Positions 35,111 through 47,379 of a DNA stretch of 64,000 bases are shown here, piece by piece (position 1 is the stretch's first letter; each line of letters begins with the position of its first letter). Source of the stretch: Ailanthus altissimus (lineage: Eukaryota; Streptophyta; Magnoliopsida; Sapindales; Simaroubaceae); the NCBI GenBank assembly GCA_946807835.1, contig OX327704.1, positions 6,448,001 to 6,512,000 on the forward strand, in the 5' to 3' direction. The notes below the pieces were generated by a model. That model saw only the letters and a list, made by a program, of their open reading frames with translations, was not told the DNA's origin and made no database searches. The position numbers and the translations under genes are program-made.

Positions 35111-37026
35111 GATCGGCACTGAATGTACTCGTGGTTTCTTAGTAGTCTGAGTGTTACACATCACTTGATACCCTACTAGCGAATATCGTAAGTAATTTTT
35201 CCTTTGTTTATTTTAGTTTCTTGTTAGCATCATGCCCTCTAAGATAATTATGGCCGTTTCTCATCTCAGAGAGTTTTTGTGTTCTCAATTTTCTTCACTT
35301 TGAGGTTTATTTAATCTTTGTCAACTCTAAACTCATCTAGTTATCCATTCCTTATTAGCTAATATATTTAGATCTACAAGTTTGTGCATTCATTGGTGGT
35401 GTGGCTTTGGTCATAATGAAACTCAAATATTTTATTCTTGTTTCATTATTTGGGTGGTGTGAAATGAGGTTTTAGATCTTCGAGTAAACCTTAATCTTTA
35501 ATGGCCTTAAATATTACCGTTAATAAGACTGTTATAGCAATGCATTTTTTTTCTCTTCCACCTTGGCCGCTCTAAAAAGGGATTTTCTTATTGCTCATTT
35601 ATTGCCTTCTTAAGGTGGATCTCTTCCCAAGTACTTTATTGTTCTTTGTGGAGTTCTAACTTTTTACTTTTGTGTTGCCATCCGTTTTGGGGACTTTATA
35701 GGTTCTCGTCCTTTCAACTTTCCTTGTCCATTTCCTTTAGTTATCCATTTCGTTATTTCTTCTTTTTTTATTTGTATGTATCTAGAGGCTTGTTCATATG
35801 CAATTGCATAGGTAATAGATGGGCTTTCTGATAAAAAGTACTAGAATCAACTTATCTTAAGTCCTTCTTTTAACGCTTTTAATGCAATGGGTAGGTTAAA
35901 AGCTCCGAGCTAGATTACCTCCTTATGGAATCTTTGCATAAAATTCCTAAGGATTTCGCTATGACCTTATTTAATTTAGCTACAATTGTAGAGGATCTTT
36001 AGCCTTTTCACAGGCTCCTTAAAACTATTGGACAAACATATCTGTAAGTTTGTTGAATGAGAAAATACTTCTTTGCGTCACACTTCTATACTAAAAGAGG
36101 GCTTTTCCATTTAGGTTAATATGGAACAGTCGGCACATTTGCTTCTACTTGAGTCCAACGATTGATAACAAATTTGTTATCTGATCGACGTAGTGATTGG
36201 GATCTATTGTGCCTTTATAAGTTAGAAGATTTGATAGCTTGAATTCCTTTGCCAACTTCATATCCCTGAGTTTTTCAATGAGAGAAGATGTATTCTTCTA
36301 CTTTCTTACATTTAGTGTGGGGAGAATCTAATTTTCCTCATTCTCGAGGAGTTGGTGCAGTCTTTCCTCTAGGTTTTAAACCTTCTCGATTAGAAGATCC
36401 TTATTTTTAAATGTCGAGCTATATTAGTTGTTGTACTCACGTCCTTTGATTCTATCAAGAACTCTCCTTGTATCCTCCTCGTGTTAATTGTTACTTCTCA
36501 TTTTATTAAATTTTTTTTGACATCTCCTTCAATCTTGCTACCTTCTTTATTTCTATTTAGTATTTCTTCGGCATCTTGTGTATGCCTATTATTTTTTAAG
36601 CCTATCTATAATCCTTTAAGCATTATTTCCCTCAAAGTCATTATTGACGTTACCTAAAGAAGTGATCGTGACCTCATTGGCATGATCTTTGACTTGATGG
36701 TTAACTCTTCATTTCTTGGGTAAATTAAGGAGGGTATTTGGCTTCTCCTAATATTGGAAGGATAGTCTTGGGATTGCTATTGGGGCTTAGGAATTAGATG
36801 AGACTCTTGTGCTTCTTTTGGATTGTTGCACTTTTCTAAAAGTTTTGTCATTAAGTTTTTCAGCTCAACCCTTTCATGTTGTGACTTCTTAATTCTTCCT
36901 TTAATACTTTTTGCCATGTTGGTGGCTCTTTTTATTGATATGTTGTATTTCTACAGATGTATTTGGGATTCATACTCCACGATTCTCATCAAGTTGTGAG
37001 GTTTGCACGTTATTTCGTACAGCCAT
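35110..37026 (-). pseudogene. Gypsy gag remnant
   Basis: A candidate start is the minus-strand ATG at 37026 (MAVRNNVQTSQLDENRGV). A retrotransposon-gag block lies near 35820-36130 (EILRNFMQRFHKEV, NLPIALKALKEGLKIS). A following segment near 35740-35830 reads SESPSITYAIAYEQASRYIQ, typical of the end of the gypsy capsid domain. Frames shift repeatedly. The product would be the structural capsid/nucleocapsid protein. Confidence 0.68.
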
Positions 37027-37100
37027 GAAATGAGTGGTGATAGATCTTGATCGTCTATCTTTTATACTCTCCGTCTATTTTTGATAGTTTTTTTATTTAC

Positions 37101-37120
37101 TTCCCACAGACAGTGCCAAA
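37101..37120 (-). other. Primer-binding site of the gypsy element
   Basis: The minus strand reads TTTGGCACTGTCTGTGGGAA immediately inside the LTR end (one base spacer). This closely matches the TTTGGCGCCGTCTGTGGGAA site common in Tat-type gypsy elements. Confidence 0.78.
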
Positions 37121-37590
37121 TTGTTGACCCCAAAATATGGTAACCCAAGAGTCAAAAAGTTAAATTTGTTTCTCTTAGGAAGCTTGACTTTGACGTTTGG
37201 GATAAGATGGGATTAAACTAAAGTAGATCACTTTTTTCTCACTGATATCACATTTGATAGGAATCCTATGACCAAAGAGAAAGTGAAACCACGCTAGATA
37301 TATTTTCGGTATAAGCACTCCAATGCTTAAGTCAACACCTATCTGGAAAAATAAGAAAATAAGGCAAGAATATAAAGATAGTGATAATGAATAGCTTGCT
37401 ATATATTTTGTATATACTCTTATGTCCTTTGAGGATGATTATACTACAAACTTCGGCCTTTAGAGAATATTATAAAGCTTTTTTATTGTATCAAGATCTC
37501 AAGGTGTATATGAGTATGTATCACAATAGTGATGATTCTGATCTCTCTTTCTTCAGATGATTCCATGATCCCATGCATAATTTCTCAGCT

Positions 37591-37600
37591 ATTTATAGAG
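37591..37600 (-). promoter_or_regulatory. Putative TATA box of the gypsy LTR
   Basis: The minus strand reads CTCTATAAATAGCTGAG, a good plant TATA box, about 470 bases from the inner end of the LTR. Confidence 0.5.
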
Positions 37601-37914
37601 TAGGGATATATCTTTTACCCATAGCGTTTAAAATCCTATTAGAATTTGAAAGTCTTGTTGACATTCTCTTTCAGGATTTTTCTTTCTAAGTTTTTTCGAA
37701 ATGGAACTAGATAATTTATTACCTTGGTAAGACTTGTATCGTTATTTTAGGGATTTCCTTTGGATTTAGGGATCTTTCCATAATAAGCTTGACCTTAGCA
37801 AAAACTCTCAACGACTCTCATAATTTAAATCCTTTTAGAAACTTTTTTTTATCTTCTGGATGGTTGTATTTTGACTTGTCTTTTGCTCGAAAAAGGTAAA
37901 GATTGTTTTTTTTT

Positions 37915-38195
37915 AATCTAGTCATACAGAGTAGTCGGTATACGACCAATATTCTGACTAGCTCTATAAGTTATGAGTCTGAATGAACAGGGTAGCTAAA
38001 TTGTGACCAATGTTCTTACGAGTTCGATGAGATTGTAGGTCTTCTTTTTAAAGTCTGACCGAATAGGGTAGCCGAGTTACGACTAATGTTCTAACTAGCT
38101 CGAAGGATGTATATCGTCTTTTCTCCTTTAGAGTCTGATAAATCAAGGTAGCCTAGTTATGACTAATGTTCTGACCAGCTCAAAGAGGGTGCCTA
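37915..38195 (-). repeat. Tandem repeats of about 70-80 bp in the gypsy LTR
   Basis: Four diverged units contain AGTCTGA...GGGTAGC...TACGACTAATGTTCTGACTAGCTC. They start near 37915, 37977, 38058 and 38131. They lie upstream of the TATA box in transcription order, where tandem enhancer-like repeats of LTRs are often found. Confidence 0.7.
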
Positions 38196-38312
38196 TGACT
38201 CGAGGATATTTACAGGCTGATGTTGTCTTTTGGGCCTTTTTGGACTGAAATCTTTTAAGCCGTGTGAGTTAGAGTCTTTGGGCCTTGTAGGCCAAAATCT
38301 AGAGGGAAAATT

Positions 38313-38321
38313 ATTGTTGCT

Positions 38322-38362
<41 letters not shown>

Positions 38363-38412
38363 CGTCATCATCGTTGTCGTCATCTTCATTGTTGTTGTTG
38401 TTGCTGTTGTTA
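38313..38412. repeat. (TTG)n microsatellite
   Basis: About 100 bp of TTG repeats with a few GTC/ATC interruptions. It gives rise to a spurious poly-leucine open frame. Confidence 0.95.
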
Positions 38413-38455
38413 CTGCTTAATAAGAATATTGATGGAGTTTAAAGTTTGCAAAGTA

Positions 38456-41024
38456 ATAATAACTTGAGAAGTTTAAGCAAATCAATTATCTTGAAAATGG
38501 ATATTCATAATGTTTATGAAAATATGGATCACCAATACTAGATGGGAGCATTGATTTCTAGTGGAGACCAAACTTCATGTCGACAATTTATTATGGATAT
38601 TGTTTTCTTCATAGAAAATTTATATCATCTTATATAATTAGATTAAAGAATGAAAAAAATTTCTTTGTTTAAAGTTGAAGAAATAAATAGGAAGGACAAT
38701 AAAGAAGAGAGAGTTGAATTTTAATAGGTTTAGAATGAGGGTATTGTTTTAGATTTTTAGGTTGTATACAGTAAAAATCTTACACTCTGAGAAATATTTC
38801 TTATGATGAGAATCTCAAGAGATTTAAAATTTTTGGTTTTCATTTAATTTATTAATAAATCAGTAAAATTGAGAGATATCATGAAATAAGTTTTTAAATT
38901 ATAAGAAAATCATAAATTTGATAATTAAATAATTTTATCAAACTTTTAGAGATTTCTTAGACTAAATTTTTAGAAATTAGAGTATTAATAGTAGAAGTTG
39001 CCAATAATGTAATTGATTATTAGTTTTTTTGTGTTTTCTTTTGAAAAATGCAATGCTATTTTTTTTATATTTATATATCAAATGAAAGCTCCAATCTAAT
39101 ATAGATATTATCCGCTTTAGGCACATAATTTGTCACTAATTTGTTCTTAGACTTTGCAACCTAAAATGTATCAACATTTTAAAGAGCTCGCAGGGTATAT
39201 AATTGTAAATTCTTTTTATAATACATCAAATCAAAACTTTTTAAATTTTACTTATAGCATAACTCTGTCAATGAATTAATTCAAATTGGATATAAATTTA
39301 AAAATGTATAAATTAAAAATTAAAAAAAAAAGTACTACTATGTGATATTGTCCAAGTAATCTATGATTTCAGCACTATTCATAATCCGCTATAGAATCAT
39401 ACTACATATCTAGATGCTTATTATATAGTAAGTTACATTGTTGATTTAAATAAAATAAAATATTAAATTTATTAGTTTAATAAATTCACAAATTTGTTAA
39501 ACTCAATTTTATTAGAATAGATTAAATAAAATTTGAAGCGAATTTGATATAAATTTAATATATAAAATTAAAATCTACAGTAAATTTACTATAGGTACCA
39601 ATAAAAATATTTGTAGATGTTTGTTACGGATATATACAGATATTATATTTTTAAAATAAAAATTCTTTACTGTGCATTTGTGTGCATTTAACAAAAAATA
39701 GAAACACATGAGACTTTTTTTAAAAAAATTGAGTGACTGTACTGCAAAGATCACTCATTCTTTGCATTGATAAAATTAAAAAAAAAATAGCAAAACATTG
39801 TCGTGCGTGGTATGGATACTGCATCTACTTAGCCCTAAAAAGATTATTCTCATCTCATAACTCTTAATTCAAAATAAGTTGCTGCATATAGAGGCTTATT
39901 AAAATGGTAAAGCACTTCTTTGTAAATGTATCTTTCTGATTGAAGTTAGAAATACTCAAAAATAAAAAACTCAAAATAAGCCGCCATTCGAGTTCTCCAT
40001 TCTTTTGTCTACTCGGATTCTCTACCAAGTGGTTTTTCCAACTTTGCTATGGTTCCAAGTCTCTTTCTACTGTTTTGAATCACCTCGCTTCCTTTTCGGC
40101 TTAATCAACTTATAGTTGCTGCGTTCACATCCTGTATTTTTTTTGCTAATGTAATACAGCTCATTTGATTAAATGTTAATTTTCTATTCAAATCCTAATT
40201 TGGGAAAGAAAAAAAAAAAGCTTAGAATAAATTCATTACAACTAATTGAAATGGGCTTGAGATTTTTTATCTTTTTAACTTTGACCCAAATTAAGGAAGC
40301 GAACTTATTGAAATGAGCAAGTTGAGTAGGTTCAGTTTAATTTTACCACTCTTCGGTTTAGTCTATAGTTTGCATTTTAAAAAAACAAACAGACTTGATT
40401 CGATCTTTCAATTTCTTCTAAAAATTGAAACAAGCCTATTTTGGCCACCCTAACATGCGAGACTACCCCAATCTAAACTTCATATTTATATTGGTTGATA
40501 TTCTTGTACCCATATATGTCAAACGTTTAATATTTAAGTTTTATAAATGCCGAATATATGGCTAATTACTATATTTTATGAATCTTTTTTGTAAATTAAG
40601 ATTATGATTTTTTTATTATATTAATTTTAAATCGCTTAAAATTCATAGATAATTTGTTACAAATTTAATAATGAATACATACTTGTTAAAGTGAATTTAA
40701 TACTAAAATTTCAAATTCATAACAAATTTAAGAAAATTTTCATATTTTATTTTAAAATAAATGTAAATATAAATTTAAAAGTATCAATTTTAAATTTGAT
40801 CCGTTATCATTCCTACATGGTTTGTAATAATGACTAGCATGTATTATGTAAAGTTGGCTTTTAATTTTTATTTTGATAATTGATATGGTAATTTTGGAAT
40901 ATAAATTACTAAAGGACATGTCATATACTATATTAATTAACACATTTTATGTGACATTAGTTGAGATAAATTTTATATAGCTACTTTGTATATATAGTAC
41001 TATCCTTTTTTTGTTTTGTTTTAA
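38456..41024. other. Gene-free AT-rich interval
   Basis: I see no domain, RNA gene or clear repeat boundary. Open frames are short and low in complexity. The stretch 39960-40140 is slightly richer in C and T but has no recognisable coding content. Confidence 0.45.
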
Positions 41025-41650
41025 GTAGGGACATAACCAGAGATTTATCTTCAGGTAGGCTAAATTTTTTTAAATACTATTTGTAAGGCTCAATAATACA
41101 AAAAATATATTCATAAGTAAATAACGAACAAATTTTTATATTATACACTACAAAAATCATCTTCATAACTAAATCTTTCTCTCATTTTTTAATTAAAAAA
41201 GAAAATAAGCAATAATTAAATAAATTTGAATTGTAATAAAATAATGCATAATGATAAACAAACTTATTTACAGTACTCAGGTCCTAAAAGTACATGAACA
41301 ATTTTAAGCTAATTTATATCCTATTAAGGTAAGAATTATACTAAATAATTACCTTATTATAATTTTTTTTAAATAATTTATATTTTATTAAGGTAAGAAA
41401 TATAAATAAGTATTTACCTCATTCAAATAAAATAGACAATTTTTATCCTATTAAGATAAGAAATACAAATAAGTAATTACCTTGTTAAAATACGAAAGAC
41501 AAATCTCTATAAAAGAAACTAATTTAAGAAATAGAAAAGATTTTGAGTAATATAGTAAATTTTGGATAATTTAATAAATAGTTTGTTAATAATATAATTA
41601 TTTTATTTTATGTATATTAATATTTTTTGTTAACTCCCTCATGTATCCAT
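41025..41650. mobile_element. Possible degenerate inverted-repeat element (MITE-like)
   Basis: AACCAGAGATTTATCTTCAGG near 41036 faces CATGTATCCATCTCTGGTT near 41641, giving imperfect inverted ends about 0.6 kb apart around AT-rich sequence. Common plant non-autonomous elements have a comparable GGAGCCAG...CTGGCTCC layout. Only the outer 20 or so bases pair, and no target duplication is clear. Confidence 0.35.
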
Positions 41651-41930
41651 CTCTGGTTGTTAGTGCTTTTTTGTTATATCTTCTTCCTATAAATATTCTC
41701 GGGTATTTGATATGATTCTGCTAATATTAAATTTTGAAATTATTTTTTTATAAATTTAAATATATTTTATGTTAGTGCACTGATTATGTTGAAGGAATAT
41801 ATCATTGTTTTTGGATTGTAATGCTATAAATTTTGTTATTTGAGATAGTTAAATTCTTCAATAATTTGAAGGCTTCCTTAAAAAAAAGGATAATTGCTGT
41901 ATGTGTGCAAGCTAAAAAAGAGAGACAAAA
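41651..41930. other. AT-rich interval before Copia element 3
   Basis: No gene is recognised. The 5' LTR and gag of Copia element 3 should lie to the left but cannot be identified. Confidence 0.4.
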
Positions 41931-42027
41931 ATTCAAAGGGCAATTTGGTCAAAGAGAGTGCAGTTACTGCTACTATTGTGGTCTCCCAATTAATAGATAA
42001 TACTGGTGGATGATAAATTACGGAGCC

Positions 42028-42081
42028 ACGAGTTATATATATATATGGTGATTGACGAGTTATATATATATATGGTGATTG
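42028..42081 (+). repeat. 27-bp tandem duplication in the Copia element 3 protease region
   Basis: Two identical copies of a 27-base unit (42028-42054 and 42055-42081), each containing GTTATATATATATATGG. The length is nine codons, so the frame of the surrounding protease would be kept. Confidence 0.95.
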
Positions 42082-42201
42082 AAGTTCATTTCTTAATTAT
42101 GTTTCAATGAAAGAGGCTAAAGAACAAGTCTATCTTGAAGACTGCATCTTATTTTAATTTTTTGTTTTGGGAAAGGCTAGCACAAAAGTCATATTTAAGG
42201 G

Positions 42202-43546
42202 TGTTGTGTTTAAGTAAATCACAAGTAAACACTATCATAAATAAATAATAAAGAGTGAGTAAAGTATTATTTTTATAAAAAATTATTATTATTAATATGT
42301 TAATTATTAAAATTATGTTTTTTTATTTTTATTTAAATAATTAAAAAGTAAGACAATTAATCTAATCTAAGTAAAATAAGAAAATATTATAAAGATAACC
42401 AAACAAGCAAATATAAATCACCATTATGGAATAAGTCTAAGATTACATCTATCTCTTATAGTTTACTTGAATTAACTAATCTTTTTTTACTTTAATCATT
42501 TAAAATAAATTGTTGGTTAAATCTCTAATATTTTCATTAGCCTCTAGTTAAGTGAATATATCTTACTCTAATAATTACCTATAAGTCTATGATAATTATA
42601 TAAAGGTAAAACTAATTAAGAACTAGTTTATAATACTATATATGTCGTATGAGTACATGTCTATCTCATATAAAACTCATAATTGCTATGCTATGATTGT
42701 ATATTAATTTACCTAAGGCTGAATATATAAATCCTTCTATCAAGTTTTTTATAATTCCTAAGACAATCTAATTAGTGATCAAGTAATTAGAAAGTATTAA
42801 ACGCAGATAAACTGAATAATTCTATATTAATTTCATAAAAATGAAAGAAGAAATAATTCAAGTTACATATTGAATTCAAAGTTATAACCCTAAAATGAAA
42901 AGTTAGCTCTTGGTGATAAAAAGAGTTCTAGAGCAAATCACAATAAACATCATTAAAAGATTAGCAATCAACAAGAAGTAAAAAGAAAAGTAGTGTCCTA
43001 AAATCTTCATCTTCTCCATATTTCTTGTTGTGAAAGTATTCTCCTCAATCTTTTAAAGTTGTTCTAAACCCTAAGATTTTTTTCCTCTCTTTTATGCTCT
43101 CTTGTAGTGTTTTCTTGATTGCTAAAATAAATGTTTTGGTCTTTCATTTATAAGTTTATGTCTTCAAATTAAGGGTAAAATGTCAAATATAAGTCGGACT
43201 AATTTTTCTTTTTTAGTGCCCAGCATTGACACCGTTCACAAAATATTGTTCACGGATTACAATCACATGCATTGTTCATGGGTGCCATTCATGTGTCGTG
43301 CTTTGGATTCCCAGCACTGTAATGCTCACATTCTGCCTATCCTGGCACAACGGCACTGAGCATTGTAGCAATTATAGTTCAAATTTGACAATTTTGCTTG
43401 TTTTCTTTAAATTTTATCCCACATAGCTCTATTGACATTAAACCTACAAAAATAATAATAAATAAAATAAAAGGCCTAATATTCATACTTAAAATGAACA
43501 CTAAGTCTATGAAAGAAAAAATAATAAGTATAAAATATGCCCATCA
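42202..43546 (-). repeat. Solo LTR of the gypsy-like family (copy F) inside Copia element 3
   Basis: In minus orientation it begins TGATGGGCATATTTTATAC (as copy E) and ends TTTACTTAAACACAACA (1345 bp). It is flanked by a perfect 5-bp duplication, AAGGG (42197-42201 and 43547-43551). Removing it rejoins the Copia reading across the site. No gag, pol or primer-binding site is present, which fits unequal recombination between the LTRs of a former full element. A GC-rich cassette with CAGCACTG/CGGCACTGAGC words lies at about 43215-43375. Confidence 0.92.
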
Positions 43547-46299
43547 AAGGGAGACAAAATTGTAATGTTTAAGAATGGAATATTCGTTGGAAAATGATAT
43601 TGTTCTAATGAATTATTCAAGTACAATATATTAGATACAATAATTAATATAAATGCTTCTTTTGCTTATTTTGTTGAATCAATTAAATTATGGCATGATA
43701 GATTAGGTCATGTGAACTTTTCTTATGTAAAGACAATGAAAGTTGTTGATGTGTCTAACATTAATTTATGGCTTACTAACAAATATTGATGTGTCTAACA
43801 TCAATAAATGTGATGTATGTGTGAAATCTAAAGTTACAAAGAAAAGTTGTAAACCAATAGTAAAGAGAGAAATTAAGTTACTCAATTTAATTCATAATAA
43901 CATTGGCGACCTAAAATATACCATAATTAGATGAGGTAAATTTTTTTATGTAACCTACATTGATGATTTCTCTAGATATACAAAAGTATATTTATTGAGA
44001 ACAAAAGATAGGGTGATTGAAAAGTTCTTAATATATAAACAAGAAGTTAAAAATCAACTTAGAAAGAAAATTAAGAAATTAAGAACTAATAGATATGAGA
44101 TGAATATAATTATAATATGTTTAATGATTTTTGTGAAAATCATAACATGATTCATGAAACGGCACCTCCATATTTAACAGAATCAAACGAGGCTACAGAA
44201 AGAAAAAATAGAACTTTGAAAGATATGACAAGTAAAATGCTTGTAAGTCTTGAAGCACCAATTAATTTGTGGATGAATCTATTCTCATAGCATCTTACCT
44301 ATAAAAAAATATTTTATTAAAAAAATAGGAAAGATACCTTATGAACTGTAAAAAAGATATAAGTCAAGCCTATCATACCTCAAAGTGCGGAGGTATCTTA
44401 CAAAGTTCTTGAATCTTGAACCTAAAAGGAGTAGGTTTGACTCAAAAATCATTGATTGCTTATATATAGGGTATTTTCAAAATAGTGCTACCTACAAGTT
44501 CTTGGTACTAAAAGAAAAAAGATAAAGTATTTTATGGAAACACTATCATTAAGTTCAAGAATGTAGAGTTCTTTGAAATAATATTCTCCAAAAAAATCAA
44601 ATGGAAATACCAAAAAAAAAGTAACATTTAATGCTCTAGAAAGTTCAGACATTGAACTTAGGAGAAGCAAGAGGATAAGAAAAGCCAATAGCTTTAGTAA
44701 TTATTTTTTATATTTTTCTTGCTTAAAACGACCTTCAAACCTTTGATAAAGCTATAACATCTCATGATGTGCCCTTGTGGAAATAGGTAGTCAACAATGA
44801 AATAGACTTAATTATGAGTAATCATGTGTGAAAAATTATTGACTTACCCCCTGAAACAAAATCTATAGGGTGCAAGTGGATCTTTAAGAAGAAATTGAAA
44901 ATTGTTAGGTTTGTTGATAAATATAAAACAAAGTTAATTGCAAAAGGATTCACTTAAACAAAAGACTTTGATAGCTTTGACACTTATGCTATAGTAATAA
45001 GAATAACACTCATTCGAGTTTTGATAGCCTTTGTAGCAATTCACAAATTATACATTTATCAAATGGATATTAAAATAGCCTTTTTGAATGGTGACCTGAA
45101 TGAAGAAATTTACATAAGAAAGCCAGAAGGTTGTATTACTCCAAGTATAAAGCACAAAATGTGTAAACTTGTTAAGTTACTTTATAGCTTAAAAAAAGCA
45201 CCAAAATAGTAGTATAAAAATTTTGATCAAGTTTTACTAGCAAATAGTTATCTTATCAACATTAGAGAAATGTGTAAACTTCAAAATCATTGATGCCAAC
45301 TCTTTTTTCATTATTTGTCTTTATATTAATGATATACTAACCCTTAGTCTAATTATGGATGTGATGACAGCATTGAAGAAGTTTCTTGCTTTAAACTTCA
45401 ACATGAAATATATAAGAGAGGCAAATGTAATACTTAGAATAAAGATCATAAAGACTAATAATGATCTTATGTTGTCTTAAAAACACTATGTTAGATGATT
45501 CTCGAGAAAGTTTGGGCATTTTGATAGTCAACAAGTATCTACACCATATGATAACAATACCTAAATTAGAAAAAATGATGGACATAAAGTTAGTCAAATG
45601 AGATATGTTAAAATAATTAGTAGTCTTATATACTTAATGAATAGTACAAGGACTAACATTGCATATATTTTTGGGAGATTAAGTAAATACACTCAAAATA
45701 CTGGTAATGAATATTTGATTGCCTTAGATATACTTGCAAATATTTAAGAGGGACTATGAATTATGGGCACAGTTTTGCTAGATCCTCGTCTATGTTAGAG
45801 GATTATAGTGATGTTAATTGGGTTTCTACATCAAATAAGGTTAAAAATCTACTAACAAATATATGTTTACATTTAGTAAAGGTGTCATATCATAGAAGTC
45901 TACCAAATGAACTTTTATAGCTCGATCAACCACAGAATATAAGTTGATTGTCTAAGAAAAGGCATGTTCTAAATTGAGTGGTTACAAACACTTTTCGTAG
46001 ATCTTCTCATAAATGTTCACTCACCAACATTTGTCTTAATACATTGTGATAGCCAATAGTTATGAGAAAAGCAAATAATAAGATTTATAATGAAAAAAGT
46101 AGGCACATTCATATGAGATATAATATAATTAAGCAACTGTAGGAATCTAGGGTTATAAGCCTAGATTATGTAAGATTAAAGTGACTGATCCTCTAACCAT
46201 ATCACATACAAAAGATTAGTGGAGTAAAACATTCAAGGGGATGGGACTTCTGGTTAAAACCTAAGAAAAATCCTATAAATTAGGTTGATAGGGGTAAAA

Positions 46300-46802
46300 A
46301 TAAATTACTTGTTGCCTTATAGTACTATCATCAATATACATAAGTAAAAGTCCTCCCTATGATTAGATATTATATACTTGTAGTGAAATGTTGAATGTTT
46401 AATTCTTAATGAACTCTATGGTCTATTATTGTATGGTAGTATATTAAAACTGCAAAACATACTTGATAAAGGTTCACTTATATGAGTAGAGAACCGTGTC
46501 AATTTGTATGAGAGAAAGATAAGTATGTCTAGAGCACTCATGAAATCTAGGACAACATCGGGCCGTAAAGTGCAACACAGTTAAACAATAATTTATGTAT
46601 AGAAGTTAATATGGGTAGTTAGTCCTTTGACTCATGGTTAAGGAACTAAGGCTCATAGAAATTACAAGTTTCACTTTGTACTTGTGAGACATGATTGATA
46701 ACTCAGTGACTAGTTCATGGCCTAAAATATAATAGCTCGAATACATTGATTTCGAAATCAACTTTAGTGATAGGAACATCTTGTGTATTTAAAATATGTG
46801 GG
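46300..46802 (+). other. Post-pol conserved noncoding block of Copia element 3
   Basis: It contains GGTTCACTTATATGAGTAG and GAGCACTCATGAAATCTAGGA, matching the order and spacing of similar blocks at 9440-9560 in Copia element 2. No coding sequence is visible. Confidence 0.55.
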
Positions 46803-47379
46803 TACATAAATCCCACATGAAAGAGAAATGACTTCCTTAAATAGTTTATATATAGCAAATCTTTTATTGGGTGGTAACAAGAGACTAAAGAGCCCTATGC
46901 CCATGAGAACATAATTGTCTAAGCCTATTTCAAGGACTTGTTTTGAAAACTAGTTAATAAGGTGTGTGCACTCGCAATATGTGCTCAAGTGGGACTACGC
47001 ACATGTAGGAGCAGCATTAGTAACTGTGTTACTATATATATATATGTCAAGCTACAGTCCATTTGGTTGTGACATACAGCTAGATGGACTAGCCATTAGA
47101 TTAAATCAACGGCTTTCATTTATTGATATCAACCTGTATAATTGAACTAAGAATTTTTTTTCTTTATCATCAATCGAATCATTGTTCACAATCCAGGATT
47201 CTATTTGGTTAAATATAAAATGCACTCCTAAAGTTCAAACAATTAAGAAAACTCCTATTTATAAAATTAATAAATTAAAAATAATATATCATGTTATATA
47301 CTACTATTCTAATTTCAATTTTAATTTCAATAATATTAAAAATTGTAATTCTAATTTTAATTTAAATTTCAATTACATG

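Larger units (their letters stand above)
23400..38455 (-). mobile_element. Ty3/gypsy (Tat-type) LTR retrotransposon, shattered by nested LTR insertions
   Basis: Reading leftward, the order is LTR (38455-37122), primer-binding site (37120-37101), gag (37026 to about 35110), protease (about 35110-34600), reverse transcriptase (31059-30060), integrase core (28663-28429), integrase C-terminal half (27128-26690) and antisense ORFs. Between these lie three related LTR insertions, one of which is itself interrupted. RNase H is missing between the reverse transcriptase and integrase pieces. The order PR-RT-IN marks it as gypsy, and the primer-binding site and gag/protease wording match Tat-type elements. 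The left boundary is uncertain because no matching 3' LTR was found. Confidence 0.8.
37122..38455 (-). repeat. 5' LTR of the gypsy element (outer end approximate)
   Basis: The inner end is sharp: the plus strand starts TGTTGACCCCAAAATATGG at 37122, next to the primer-binding site. The outer end is placed near 38455 after the (TTG)n run, where CA-ending sequence occurs. It is uncertain because the second LTR is missing. A TATA box and tandem repeats are listed separately. Confidence 0.6.
41985..46290 (+). pseudogene. Copia element 3 pol remnant
   Basis: Protease lies at 42012-42201, with an INYGATSYIYGD box that has lost the catalytic aspartate. Then, after the solo LTR, KGDKIVMFKNGIFVGK follows near 43552. 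GAG-pre-integrase is near 43680-43920 (LWHDRLGHVNF; CDVCVKSKVTKKSCKP). The integrase core lies at 43940-44350 (YIDDFSRYTKVYLL; LRTNR where aspartate is expected; EATERKNRTLK with the glutamate kept). Reverse transcriptase spans 44860-45600 (QMDIKIAFLNGDLNEEIY; the polymerase box near 45330 reads LYINDIL, asparagine for aspartate). RNase H-like sequence runs to about 46290 (KGMGLLV). It has many stops. Confidence 0.82.
41940..47150 (+). mobile_element. Copia element 3, degenerate, interrupted by a solo LTR
   Basis: Protease, integrase, reverse transcriptase and RNase H occur in Copia order on the plus strand. They resemble Copia element 2 domain by domain. A solo LTR (42202-43546) splits the frame in the protease-integrase linker. 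After pol, 46300-46800 holds conserved noncoding blocks shared with element 2. A purine run (ATATGTGGG) at about 46794-46802 suggests that a 3' LTR starts near 46803, but its end is not resolved. The 5' LTR and gag are not recognised. Confidence 0.78.

Noticed and set aside
38230..38442. Open frame with a poly-leucine run
   Set aside because: Caused by the (TTG)n microsatellite in the gypsy LTR.
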